This document shows positions 37,188 through 48,874 of a DNA stretch of 64,000 nt, in pieces. The translations under genes and the position numbers were made by a program. The stretch is from Flaveria trinervia. Its lineage: Eukaryota > Streptophyta > Magnoliopsida > Asterales > Asteraceae. Below the pieces are notes generated by a model. That model had not been told where the DNA came from. It saw nothing but the letters and a program-made list of their open reading frames with translations, and did not search any database. Where the stretch lies: positions 88,539,498 through 88,603,497 of the forward strand of contig CM046447.1 of NCBI GenBank assembly GCA_025506515.1. The letters are read 5' to 3'. Within the stretch, counting starts at the first letter, position 1. Each line of letters opens with the position of its first letter.

Positions 37188-37797
37188 AAAAGCATCTTAA
37201 CATGTGTATTTTTATACAACTTATCTAAAGTTGTATACATAGATAAAAACAAGAGAAAGTCATAACAATGAATTCTTTAGTGCTTAATTCTATATACCCA
37301 AGTTAGGAATCTAATTACTAATTGTTATTGTATTTTTATTATTTTATTTATTTTAACGACTGTTATTTAATTTATACATGAAATTTATGCACGCATCAAA
37401 TTTGTACGCATATTTAATTATGCTGCTATATATTTATATTAATTTTAATAATCCAAATTATTACATAATGTGACTGATAGCATTTCTAACTTTTATTTCC
37501 GTTGTCGATAACAATACAAATAGAAAAATATCAAATATTTTACTTATTTTTGAAAAAAAGATACAAGCAAAATCGAGAGGAACTTAAGTGCATTTTTAAT
37601 GTACATTTATAATAATTATGCTATTGGTCAAATTGCAAGTAATATCATTATCGGTTAATATATAATATAATAAACATTTCAAATCCAAAATACCCTATTC
37701 TTAATAATTTTTATGATACGATAAGATAACATATTTTATAATATTATTGAATACCAAGTATACGTGTAAATTTTATTATTGTTTATAACTAGGGTTA
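37188..37797. other. AT-rich intergenic DNA, no gene seen
   Basis: Mostly A/T runs; no feature supported. Confidence 0.5.
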
Positions 37798-38368
37798 TGT
37801 TATTGATGGATCATGACTAATCTAATGCAGAAGCAATTTGTTGGATCATACAGTGTGACAACAACTAGGATGATATATTTTAGTCGCTTTAATATGAATT
37901 TGAGTGTATTAGAATGAATAGCTTTGGATTGGTCAAAATCTGTAATGATTCGTTTGAAAGTTGTATGAAGCAAAATTACTAACGTGTAATTTCGCTTAAT
38001 ACAAACAGAATTACTCATGTCTAATTTCGTGTGATACAAGCGAAATTGGTTAGTTTCGATTGGACTGACATAGCCAAGTGGAATTAGCTTTTTTACCCTT
38101 ATAAATAGCATGTTATGTGCTTATTTATAGATGTAGAACAAGAGAGAGACGGGGGAAGATTTGTGGATTATGTGTTTATATGTGTAACATTTGTACAACT
38201 TCATTAAGGATGTAATGAAGATCAACATTTAAATTTCATCATTGGGTTCATGATAATGATTGCATTATGATTCTTATCATGAACACGAGACACCAAGCAT
38301 AGATTTTGCATGTTGTTTTGTGAGTTACAGTCAAACATGAAGATTTGAGACCGTAACTAGGACCTACA
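37798..38368 (+). mobile_element. Stray LTR with primer site, copia-like remnant
   Basis: TGTTATTGATGG...GGACCTACA is followed by AGTGGTATCAAAAAG, a damaged tRNA-Met primer site, as expected at the border of a 5' LTR and leader. The left border is tentative because another TGTTGG occurs at 37839. 38369-38885 would be leader or early internal sequence and has no recognisable gene; it is cut at 38886 by element B. Confidence 0.5.
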
Positions 38369-38885
38369 AGTGGTATCAAAAAGTTGGACTCTAGGTTTTG
38401 AGACATTTGACTCATTTCATGTTGAATTTGGTCAAGTTTTCATCATCTTGTTCGTTCATCTAGTTCATCTTGATTTGAAGCTTAACCGGAGAATTTTGTG
38501 GATGAAATTAAGAATCGACCGGAAAAACACTCGTTATTTGTTCTAGATCAATCATATCTGTGGATTTCTTCAATTTCAAAGTAATGAAGGAGATCTAGTG
38601 AATTTTAGACCTAATCTTGCTCCTAATTTCACTCACCCCCAAATGGTTATTACAACCTGTAATGCGAAACTACACATGTGTTAAGTGAAATTACACTTGT
38701 GTAATCTAGTTTTTAGACAAATTTAAGGGATATTCAAGGTATATGTTCAAAGGATAATATAATGACATATCAAACAAACCTTTCAACAATAATGATAATG
38801 ATATTGAAACACCAATGAAACCCCTCGAAACTTTTGGCACTTTCTAATTACTTGAATTAGAAGGATCAGTTTGATTATATGATTC

Positions 38886-39386
38886 TGAAGGATCAGTTTT
38901 TGTTCTCAACACAAGTATTTCGCTTTCAAACTCATTAAGTAACAATCAGATTGTGATGAAGTAGAATCCTTCTAAGAGTTAATGATAATATACTAAGTAA
39001 ATCAAAACAAACACAAAAGAATAGCTTTCAAGATACTTGTATATATCATATATATAGTTACTTCTAAAGGTTAATTGGCTTTGAAGAACTTGTTCTTCCG
39101 AAGCCACTTATACTTCGGAAGTGGCTACTTCTTCCGAGGCTTCCTTGGGAATTCATACTTCGGAAGTTGTAGTCTTCATTTCTTTTAAGTGTTGAAGCTT
39201 CGGAAGAGCAGAGACTTTGTCTTCGGAAATTGGAGTTTTCCTTCGGAAGTTGATTTTGCACTTGACTTCGAAAGAACTCCATTTGTCTTTGGAAGTTCCA
39301 TTATTAGCTTCGGAAGTAATTTATTAGTTGTACCAAAATAGTCTAAGTGTTTGGGTTTGGTTGCACCAGCCTTTCTAGATCCAACA
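38886..39386 (-). repeat. 3' LTR of element B
   Basis: On the minus strand it begins TGTTGGATCTAG (39386) after an AGCCTAGGAGAG polypurine-like tract and ends ACTGATCCTTCA (38886). At 501 bp it is shorter than the LTRs of A. CTTCGGAAG or CTTCCGAAG motifs crowd 39090-39320. A TATA-like ATATATATGATATATAC lies near 39040-39056. Confidence 0.8.
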
Positions 39387-39602
39387 AACTCTCCTAGGCT
39401 GATGCTACCAAAACGTCACTTTTTCCTGCTTCTCAAAAGATGTTTGTTCGTTTCTTTGTTCTTCCCTGAAGTTGTGCTGAGAAGTTTGTACAAGTCATTA
39501 GTGGATAGGAGATCCAATCTATCACTCTGAATGACATGCACCCTTTGTTGCGCCCCCTGAAGAGAGTTAGTTTAAGGGAGTTATAATCATACTCCCATCT
39601 AA

Positions 39603-42600
39603 CTATGATATATGGTTGGAAACTTCAACCGTTTGAAGAAAGGCTTTGCCTTTAGTTACTGATCCTTTCCTTTCCTCCTCCTCTCTTAGTTTTATCTCAT
39701 TTTCAATCTTGGACCTTGCAGTAAGCTCGGCTAGATGAAGGCTGCTGAGATGATTCCTGATATGAGCAGCTATCGCAGAGTTGGAGGGGTTGGAGAATGG
39801 CTTCTCTACTAACTCAGCAATGTCAAATCTGCGTAAGTGTAGCAGAGAGGAGGCATTGAGCCTGTTTGTCTCTCCATTCTCTCTCTCAACAACAAAGTTG
39901 TGAGAAAAGTCTTTGAACCTCCAGTGGATAATCTTCTTCCTTAGTACAAGGGGCTGACTAGGAACCTTGTCACCTTTCTTTATATCCAGCAGGGTCACCA
40001 GCTTTCTTCTTAGCTTCTTCTCTTCATCATTTAGAGAGTCAGAGTTGAGACCAAGGAGTTTTGTAGCTTGGTCTAATGTTCCTTTATGCATATCAAGGAA
40101 TTGATCTTTTATGAGGGAACATGAGGAGCCATCAACAAAATTCAATTTGATAGACTCCTCCTCACAGGAGTTGTTGCTCAAATTTGTACACTTGGTGAGC
40201 TTCATCTTGATCTCTTTAAACTCCTCTAAGGAGAGATGTTTAGATAAATGAGAGGATGACTTGGGTGGTTGTTTGGTAGGAGAGGTTTAGGTTCTGGGTA
40301 AGGTTTTAGGTTTGAGGATGGGTAGTTGTGATGGTTGTTTGGATTGAGTGGGTAAGGTTGATGATATGGGTTTATGGTGTAAGGCTCAGAGGTTGGTTCT
40401 GTTTTGATAGGGTAAGGGAAAGGGATGGGTTCCGGTTGAGGCTGTGGTGTGGAGTGGATAAGAAAGTCATCCACTACACTCTTCAGTACATCTCTTTCAT
40501 TCTTTCTGAGCGTATGCCAGCCTTGATTTCACTGGCAATACGATGCAGGGTCTTCACAGACATGGGACCCACCTGACTACCAGAGAAGCCATGAGCCCTG
40601 AGATAGTCCTTCATCCAGGCCTTATCACCTATCATCCTGGTAGCAACAAGTCCTGCTTCTTCTTCTGTTTTCTTCTTCTCCCTTAGTTTTTCTCTTGCAG
40701 CTTTCTTTCTCTCTTTCTCCAATTGATCTTGCTCTTTGTTGAAGATCCATAAGATCGTATCATTATCATAGGGAGACAGTTCTTCTAGAGAGAACCCCCA
40801 GAGGTTAGGAAAGTTATCCTTTCCCTCCTAACCTGCAGATCAACTTCCCTTTTTTCCCTCTATCTTTCCTCCTCTAAGGCCAGCCTTGTTGCTTCTTCCC
40901 TTTGTTCAATCAGCAGCAGGGTTGCCTTTTCCATCTTAGTTAACTCCTCTAGTGTAGCAGGAGCATATCTTCACTAACAACTCTAAGCTTGATAACTCTA
41001 TCAATGATCTCCACCCTCTTTTTGTTGTTGACAACCTCCTGATTAGCTACAGCTGCTTTGCTACTTGCAGCTAGCAACTTCCCAGTTAGGAGTCTACATT
41101 TGTTCTTAGTTTTTCTAACCTTGATTTCTCCTGAACCTCTTCCTCAATCATCGTTCTCTTTCCTTTGACATCTTCGGAAGTCCTAGACCTTAGGGTTTAT
41201 TGGATGGAAGTTTCAGGCTGAGAGATGGTGGTTGGAGCTTGTTGTAGTGGTGTTGTTTGAGCTAGGGGTCAGTTGAGAAAGTCCTCACTATTCACCTCAG
41301 ATTCCAGCTCTAGAATTGCATCTATGATAATTAGATCTTCGGACAAGGAGAATATTCCTTCTGCAGCTTCTATCTCAGCTTCAAAGATTGAAATTGTTCT
41401 TCCATGGCTTTAAGTTCGGCTTCGAAAGCCTAAGGGAATGCACTATATGTCCCAATTGTTTTAGTCATTGGGTCATTGGTCCTCATTTCCCCTTCAAAAT
41501 CAATCTCAGGTTCCATGGGGGCCTTAGGTTGACTAACTTCTTCCATAATGGTTGAACGTGCATTTATCCTTTGAAGTTCTTCAGCTTCAAAGTACATCAT
41601 ATCCGTATAAGGGCTAGGTTGATCTAAAGAAGATCCCGTTAGGAACTTAGAGAAGATCCTGTTAAGATCTCTGAGCATCCTGGGGTCCATTTGTAGGACA
41701 ATTTGAGGAGGCTTAGGAAAAACTATTGCTTTGGGAGCCGAGTATCTTGAAGTTAGAGAAGTTAAAGCTCGACTCTATGATTCCACATATGTTTGTCTCT
41801 GAACACTCTCCTCCTTTTTGGTAGCATCATCTTGAGAGCTAGATGAGCTAGAGGAGGAGGTCAATGAGACCTGAATAGGTACATGCCTAATAGATATCTC
41901 AATCTGTTTCTCAGCTAGTTGAGCCTTGAGATTTTCAATCTCAAGTTGCTGAGTGGCAGACCTATCCTCTAAAGTCTTAACCTTGGATTCAAGATTTGAG
42001 ACTTTAGAAAGTAGGTCTTGAATGGTGAGTTTCATACTTCCCTTATCTTCTTTTGAAGAATCATTCGGAGATGAGGTAATATACCTTGTATATTCAAATG
42101 ATGTCTCTTTCAGAGGCATCAAAAGGCACGGTTTGTCGTAGATTCAAACTCAAAAAGGTTACCACTGCCCTGAGGATCCAATGAGGCTCCGTCAGTAGTG
42201 ACAACTGAATCTACATGAGTTCCCTCCACATCAATGGGACTCACCTCAGTTGGTTTTTGTTGATGGGGGATGAAGATAAGAGGTCCCTCTAGGCTCTATT
42301 GATACATAAGAGGGTATTAGGGATCAAATTCATTGTCATGAAGATTCTTAATCTTCTCATCAGTTCTTATCAATAGGTTAGTGAATGATATGGAAGTTAA
42401 ACCTAATGATCCGGGACTTTGGTCAATGTCTATTGGCATTGAGCCTTTGGTAGGGCTGTCCCTTTTTGGCTGCTCAGGGAAGTATAAAGACTCACCCTGA
42501 GGGCTTTCAGCTTGGGTTTTGGGCTCAAAGGATTGAGACTAAGGAGACTAAAATTCCTTATTAAGGTCAAATGTGAAGGATGGTGAGACCTCAGCCTGAG

Positions 42601-43505
42601 TGAGGGCCCTTGTTCCCACTCTAGTCTTTTTGGATTGAACAGGAGGGGCTTGCTCAATCAGAGTAGATTAAACAAGGGTTCACTTGGGTCGTCTCTAGTA
42701 GATATATTTGATGGGGGTGAGAAGGTAGGGTTGTAAATGTGAGGGTAGTTGCTAGTGTGAGTTCATCACCTGTGGGGTTAACAGGGATGTCACAAGGAGC
42801 TATTGGCTCAATCATACCTGGAAAAAGATTAGTGTGTCTTCTAGTGTAATTGGTGGATACTCTCTTCAAGACTTTGAAGATGGTCGGCCTCATTTGAGGA
42901 ACTGGTAGGATAGCTGCATAGGCAAGCTGACTCTGGTCCAACTTACAGTTGATGATGTCCTGAAGGAACCTGGGATACATAAAGATTGTGTCCCTTTGGA
43001 GATTCCCCATAAGGTTAGTCAGCACAAACCTTGAGTAATTGAAGCAAATGCTTTTTACTAGCCTATGAACTTGGCACCCTAGTTCATATGGGATTTGATC
43101 CCATCCCCTAACTTATTAGACAAATAGTGGAGAACAACATGGAGCATGAACTTCTAGTTGTATGAGAAATTGAACTTGTAAATTGTAGATTTTTTCACAT
43201 CTCCACCATATCCTATTTGGGTATATGTGTCGTCTAGGTTTGACTTGGGAATTTAGTAGGAGCGCCTTCATCATGAAGCTCCAGATGTTCCCTGATGAGT
43301 GTTCAGTAATGATAAACTACTGGACACAAATGCTTGACCTTATTACCTAACCCCGTTTAGGGATTCAATCTGACCGTTGCTCTAAATTTAGGCATATGAT
43401 TTGAGTAAAAGGTAAATTGGGTGAGAAAAGAGATAATATCTGAGAAGTCAGCATCCTTGGATGAATAAGGAGTGCAACTTGGTTGTGCTGAGGGTTAAGC
43501 GCCAT
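39603..43505 (-). pseudogene. Element B third ORF (env-like position), function unknown
   Basis: Minus-strand counterpart of ORF3 in A. It starts at an ATG (43505-43503). Blocks: 43025-42654 with FMYPRFLQDIINCKLDQSQ, 42657-42430, a coiled coil with SNLESKVKTLEDRSATQQLE (42122-41775), 41690-41430, 40722-40483 with AWMKDYLRAHGFSGSQVG, a Pro-rich part (40474-40226) and the C-terminal block 40205-39603 (200 codons) with LRRKLVTLLDIKKGDKVPSQ. The frames differ, so it is broken several times. Conservation with A over the whole length indicates that this was once one protein of more than 1200 residues. Confidence 0.75.
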
Positions 43506-43799
43506 TGTGAGAAAAAAGTTGTAGAGAAATGAGTTTAAATTTAGGTGAATTGAAGGTGAAGGAAGCTTTTGGGAAGTAAATTTGGTAAAAAGATTAAAAT
43601 GAAGAGTCGGGCTTATTTAAATAGGTGAAATGGTGGTTTTGGGGGTTGGATAAGGTGAAAAGATGGTTTGGGGTAAGATGTGACATGGGCGGTAAAATTA
43701 GAAACCATTTAAAAGATTCTAACATCATTGATAAAATCTTTGTTTTTTACTATGCGGGGCCTAAAGATTTCCATTACATGGTAAGGTCTTCTTTCGAGT

Positions 43800-44055
43800 A
43801 TAAAAGATTCCGAATTTAATCTTCTTCCAAAGCCAATTCTACTTCCGAAGGTAAATTTCTTACTTCTGAGAGTAAAATGCACTTCCCGAAAGGAGAGTTT
43901 TATAAGCTTCGGAAGTAGATCTGATATGCAACCAATCGTTTCTTCCGAGACTAAAAACTCTCCCAAGAAGAAAATTTCCTTGGAGGAATTTTGCTTCGGA
44001 AGATATATATGATATCTTCCGAGAGTTAATTCCTTTTCGGAAGAATTTATACTTA
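43800..44055 (-). repeat. CTTC-N-GAAG spacer array of element B
   Basis: Motifs include CTTCCGAAG near 43852, CTTCGGAAG near 43908 and 43994, and several degenerate copies between ORF3 and RNase H, the same place as in element A. Confidence 0.75.
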
Positions 44056-44146
44056 GAAGAATTTTAAAAATGACCTTTTGTAAAGGGCTTAGATTGTTTT
44101 GACAAAAGACTTTACATATTTTTAAAAGGTTTTCAAATTAGATAAA

Positions 44147-44947
44147 CTAATCAATGTTTATTATCCCAATAGCTATAATGAGATACTTAAATCTTTGTTT
44201 ATCAAAGGCCTTGATGAACAAATTAGCATATTGTTCATTTGAGTCAACTTTGATTAGTTTAATTAGATTATTCTCATGAATATCTCTAATGAAATGACAC
44301 CTGATATCAATGTGTTTTATCTTGGAGTGCTTCACTGAATTTTCAGTTATGGAGATAGCACTGTTGTTGTCAATATGGATAGGAGTACTCATGAAGTTAA
44401 ATCGGTAGTCTATCATCTGGTTCTGAATCCACAGCAGTTGAGCATAACAACTAGCAGCAGCAATGTATTTAGCTTCAGTAGTAGATGTTAAAACATAGGA
44501 GTGTTTCTTGCATTGTCATAAGATAATCCTTCCACCAACAAATTGACATCCTCCTGATGTGGATTTTTTGTTGATATTACAGCCACTATAGTCACTATCT
44601 GAATAGTCATAGACATTGAAATTGATGTTCCTTGGATACCAGAGACCTAGTTTAGGTGCTCCTTTGAGGTATCTGAGTATTCTCTTGGCAACAACTAGGT
44701 GAGACACCTTTGGAGCAGCCTGATATCTTGCACATATACAAGTTGCAAACATTATGTCAGGTCTACATGTTGTAAGATACATCGGAGAACCAATAATTGC
44801 CCTATACTGATGTTGATCAGTATCCTCCCCTTTAGAGTCAGGACAGAGATTATGGGTTTTGGGTATAGGTGTCTTGGCTGGCTTACAATCTTTCATCTCA
44901 AATCTTTCTAAAATATCATTGACATACTTAGATTGATTTATGAAGAA
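44147..44947 (-). pseudogene. Element B RT end and RNase H
   Basis: The minus-strand reading enters with the RT tail (INQSKYVNDI, then MKDCKPAKTPIPKTHNLCPD from 44896) and runs through MYLTTCRPDIMFATCICARY, LKGAPKLGLWYPRNINF and KKSTSGGCQFVGGRI to 44516. After a stop, 44416-44147 has IHIDNNSAISITENSVKHSK and HFIRDIHENNL. It lacks everything upstream in RT, including the YVDD box, because of a deletion. Confidence 0.85.
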
Positions 44948-45235
44948 CTATTCCTTCATCTGTTTCACCAACTTATTCATTGATTTAAAATTAACATGAC
45001 ACATTCGTTTATGCCATAAGGTTGACTCATCACTATCAACTTTGGAAAGAAAGCATGATACTTCACCTAATGGGATAACATTGTTCATATCCAGCTTGTA
45101 CATATCCCCTCTCCTAAGAGATCTAAGAAGCATCAATTCCAGAGGAATTGTCATCCCGTATATGAGGATAATACACTCGTGTTCTGTAAAGAGCATTTGA
45201 TGCTTTTGGTTACAAAACTGAGAAACACTTAACAT
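44948..45235 (-). pseudogene. Element B gag-preintegrase region
   Basis: LSVSQFCNQKHQMLF opens it, MYKLDMNNVIPLGEVSCFLS follows, then LWHKRMCHVNFKSMNKLVKQ. This is the zinc-binding region in front of integrase. It stops at 44948, where the sequence jumps directly to the end of RT, so the integrase core is absent. Confidence 0.8.
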
Positions 45236-45722
45236 GTTATGTTCAAGCTGTTTGACAAAGTTTACTTTGTCAACTTTTAAATTACCATTGGATATACCCC
45301 CTCTACCTGAAATATATCCTCTAACCTCACCTCCAAACTGGACAGGACCTCCATCAAAATGTTGAAATTGTTATAGGAGAGATCTGTTCCTTATCATGTG
45401 CCTGGAGCATCCATTATCCATAATACATATGTTGTTGTTCTTGTAATGTGGATGTCCATACACAAAAGATGAGATGATTAGTTTTGATTAGAAACCCAAG
45501 CCTTGTTGGTCTTGGGTTCTTCCAATGACAGTGACATAATTAAACCAAAGTTATGCATAGGGGTTCAATGGATGTCTTTGAAGAAGAGGTTTGGGCTATA
45601 ACATCTTCCTAGATTTTCTATTCCGTCTCTTGGTTGATCATAGAAGATGAGCTTGATGAAGCTTGTGAAGCTTGGCATTCTTCCGAAGCTACTTTATTTT
45701 CGAAAGAGACATTCACCACCTT
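45236..45722 (-). pseudogene. Element B protease, degraded
   Basis: The active-site block reads NGCSRHM with D-N-G at 45410-45418 in place of the usual D-S-G (element A and element C have D-S-G). Surrounding frames have stops. CTTCCGAAG-type motifs lie at about 45680-45830, as in the linker of A. Confidence 0.7.
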
Positions 45723-46606
45723 TTATTCCGAAGCAGTCTTTTTCTCGGAAGATCTCAAAGGAACTCTTTTGTTCTTTTGAGTTTTCTTGAATTTGTCTTC
45801 TGAAGCAATTTTCCCTTCGGAAGAATGAGTTTCTTCCAAAAGCCACTTTGCTTTCGAGACAAGTTTTTCTTTCTTTAACACTTGAACCATGTGATAGGGT
45901 CCAAATATGAAACCTTCCTTGACTCCTTCTCTTTTATCATTATTTGCATGATGTGTGCTAGCAGGATTGTAGTAACAATCTTTAGCCATGTGGTTATGCA
46001 GACCACACATTATGCATGCAATGTTAATTTTCTGGGAACTTAAGGATTGCATTTTCTTGTTCTTCTTTTCCTCATCTTCAATCTTTCCCTTTAACTTCTA
46101 ATCCTTTGGTTGGACAGGAGTGTTGGTACTACACACATTTCCTAAATCAGAGTTCCTACCACCTGGAATCCAGCTGAAATGAATACACCCTTTTGCTTTA
46201 GGTCTATATTACGCTTGGACTCAGCCACTTTCTTGGTAGTTTTTCTTTCTGCCTTAACTTGGCTTCTTCTGGCTTTGGTGATCAGGGGTTGATCATCACC
46301 GGTAGGAGTGGGTAAAATTACCTGGTTCTTCCCTGTGATGGTCTCCATTGTTGTATCACTCTTTGACTCATGAGACGTTGGGTCAGTAAATGGAACCTCT
46401 TGCTCTTCAATACCACACCTTGGTTGTCTAATAGACTCATAAGAATGTGGTAGAACAATTTCATTGGTTCCCAACCCACCTTTGTTTTGATAATACAGTT
46501 TTGAGTGAGAGGATGATGCAAGAATGGATTGGAAGTTTTGCTTAGAAATAGCATTCTTCCTAGCTTGAGCCTCAGCTATTACTAGCTTGGCTTGAGCCTC
46601 AGTCAA
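45723..46606 (-). pseudogene. gag: Element B gag C-terminal part with second zinc knuckle
   Basis: 46606-46142 encodes a coiled-coil-like start (TEAQAKLVIAEAQARKNAIS) and a Ser/Thr/Lys-rich part, matching residues 225 onward of the gag tail of A. 46052-45723 carries NIACIMCGLHNHMAKDCYYN, an intact C-x2-C-x4-H-x4-C zinc knuckle. A stop and frame change near 46060-46140 separate the two. Confidence 0.8.
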
Positions 46607-47004
46607 TTTGGATATTAAATATTTGATTTGAGTCCTGTAATAGTGTGCTCATGTTTTAAATAGGATACTTGTTTCTAACTCCTCAATATTATTTTGATAG
46701 TCAGATTCAGTCATTTTAAAATTAGTTTTTAAGATATTCAAGGACTTAATGTCAGATCTAATTTCCATATTGTAGTCCTGGTACATTTTAACCTTAGCAA
46801 TACAGGCTGGAGTACAAAGATGTTCTATACCTTTGAGTTGTCTGTTCCAGCCATGAGTGCTTGAGAAGGGATGACATCTTGCAACATAAAGCTCTAATCA
46901 ACTTCTTGAGCCACAACAACTATCTCAATTGACTTTCCAGTAGCTTTAGGTGTTGTAGGATGTGTGGAGGCATAAGTAGATCCCAGATTTGATTTGGGAG
47001 CTTT

Positions 47005-47046
47005 GCATTCCCTAGCAAAATGACCCAGCTGGTTATAGTTGTAACA
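47005..47046 (-). other. Element B first zinc knuckle, damaged
   Basis: The minus-strand reading is CYNYNQLGHFAREC. The second Cys of the CCHC set is Tyr. In element A the first Cys of the same motif is Ser, so the two copies lost it independently. Confidence 0.8.
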
Positions 47047-47348
47047 CTTGGCCTTTGCTTTGTCAAACCCAAACTTGCTACTAGTTGGGTTCTTAGTGAA
47101 CTGCCTTCTAGTTCTTTTTGAAGAACTTCTTCACCCTGTAGGTTAATAGAGCCATTTATTAGACTATGTCGATGTTTTCCACATCATTTGGGCTAAAATA
47201 CTCCAAATCTTCAAAGCAATACTGAAAATCACCAGAGTGTCCACTTTTTGAGACTAAAGCACAACTGTCCAGAAAAAGACTCGGTTGGGCCTATTGAGAC
47301 CTTGGAGTCTCAGGAAATGTAATGTAAGCCCAGAGAATATGATGGCTG

Positions 47349-48113
47349 CTAAGAATGTGTTAGGTACTGCAGAGGTTGTAGGGGTCTTGAGCCTTTTGCA
47401 ACCATAAAAGTGTTACAAGCAGGAAGGTTTGAAGGTTTGCTCACTTGGCGACCACTCTTGTTCTCCATCTCTACATGGTATCCATCTAAACAGCCATATA
47501 GTTCAATCATGGTGAGGGAGTTCAGATTTTCTATCCTCTTGATAGAGACACAGTAGAACGTCCACTCTTTGGTAAGAGCACTCATGAATTTCCTTGAGAG
47601 ATCTCTTAATTCAGGAGTTACTCCCACAGACTGAAGGGAGGAGATAAGATCCATGTACGTGAAGTATTGCTGGCTTAGGGTTTCTCCAGCAATGTGTGTA
47701 AAGTTCTCAAGCTTTTGCTTCAGTGAATCTTTCTTTAAGTCGAAGGAGTTTGCGTACATGTTGGTTAAGGCATCAAACAGTTCTTTAGCTGACTGGAAAT
47801 GCTCAAACCCCACCAAGATAGAGTTGGGTATTACAGTCATCAAAACAGTCATGGCCTTGCCATCAATATCAAGTCATTTGTGGTCTTTTTCAGAGTAATC
47901 TTCCACCGTCTTCTCTATCATGGCACCACCTCCAGCAGGTGCAGCAACCTTTGGCTTGTAAGGGCCATTGGCGATAGATCTCCACATTCGGCTGTCTTGA
48001 TATCTAATGATACCTTCAATACATCTGCTCCATTGTCTGAAGTTTTCTGCGGTGATGATAGGTGCTTTAGTCATCGTCCCCATTTCACTTTCAGATTTCT
48101 GGTTAAGGGACAT
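47349..48113 (-). pseudogene. gag: Element B gag, N-terminal part
   Basis: Starts at ATG 48113. The first frame (to 47874) has GTMTKAPIITAENFRQWSRC and YKPKVAAPAGGGAMIEKTVE. After a stop near 47874 the frame continues (47852-47349) with VGFEHFQSAKELFDALTNMY, SQQYFTYMDLISSL and LSRKFMSALTKEW. This is the copia gag core, matching element A block for block. The sequence upstream of the ATG is cut at 48130 by the LTR of element C. Confidence 0.87.
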
Positions 48114-48130
48114 TTTAAGTGTAGTGAGTA

Positions 48131-48861
48131 TGTTAGGACCTGGTATTTGAACGAAATACCTAATGATTAGCGTGTAAACCAGATCAAATAGTGCGGAATC
48201 CTATTTGATTGGCGATCCAATCAGTGAGAACACACGAAGAATCAATAAAGAATTGAAACTAACGTTAGAAATCGATTGGGAATTGATCTAGTGTGTTCTA
48301 TGAACTTGGAGAACGAATTGGGAGGCTTCTGGACGACTAGGGTACGTCTGGAGTCGTAATAGAACGAATGCCTCTCGTTTTTCCACGAATTGGATTGTAT
48401 TTATAGGTTAGTATTGTTCATTCGGGCGACTGGACCATAAGTATGGTTCAGTCGTGCGATTGAACCATGCGGTTGATCCATCCGCATGACTGAGTGTTCT
48501 GTCGTGCGACTGAGCCAATTATGTGTCAATCATACGACTGATCCAGTCTCCTGGTTTAATCGTGCGACTGATTCAATCGTATGAAGTTATTCATGTGTGT
48601 GGTTCATTCGCATAGGCCATTCGCATGAGAACTTCATTATGTTAAGTTTGAATGTATTAATTAATAAACATTATGTGTAACAATTCAAACAATCACTAAC
48701 CTAATTAACCAATTCAATATCGACTCATAATGAAATATTAGACATTACAAATCACAAACAATCAATATCATTTCATTAATCATATCAAATTACATCCGAA
48801 TCAGATAAACAAGATCTATTAAATTTTCATATCATGATCTAGGGACATACATGTATCAACA
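48131..48861 (-). repeat. 3' LTR of element C
   Basis: 731 bp; on the plus strand it reads TGTTAGGACCTGG...GTATCAACA. AGTCG-NN-CGACT-type motifs lie at about 48420-48630. TATA box on the minus strand is CTATAAATACA (48406-48396). Confidence 0.9.
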
Positions 48862-48874
48862 AACTCCCCCTTGG
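48862..48874 (-). promoter_or_regulatory. Polypurine tract of element C
   Basis: Minus strand CCAAGGGGGAGTT, directly before the 3' LTR. It primes plus-strand DNA synthesis in this class. Confidence 0.8.

Larger units (their letters stand above)
38886..48130 (-). mobile_element. Ty1/copia element B (relative of A), 5' LTR missing
   Basis: Reading on the minus strand: gag from 48113, gag tail, protease, preintegrase, RNase H, CTTC-N-GAAG spacer, ORF3 and a 3' LTR at 39386-38886. Order and proteins match element A, at clear sequence distance. Integrase and most of RT are deleted, and the sequence upstream of gag ends after about 17 bases, where the LTR of element C begins. No target duplication can be paired. 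It is a dead copy that could only have moved with enzymes from a relative. Confidence 0.88.
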
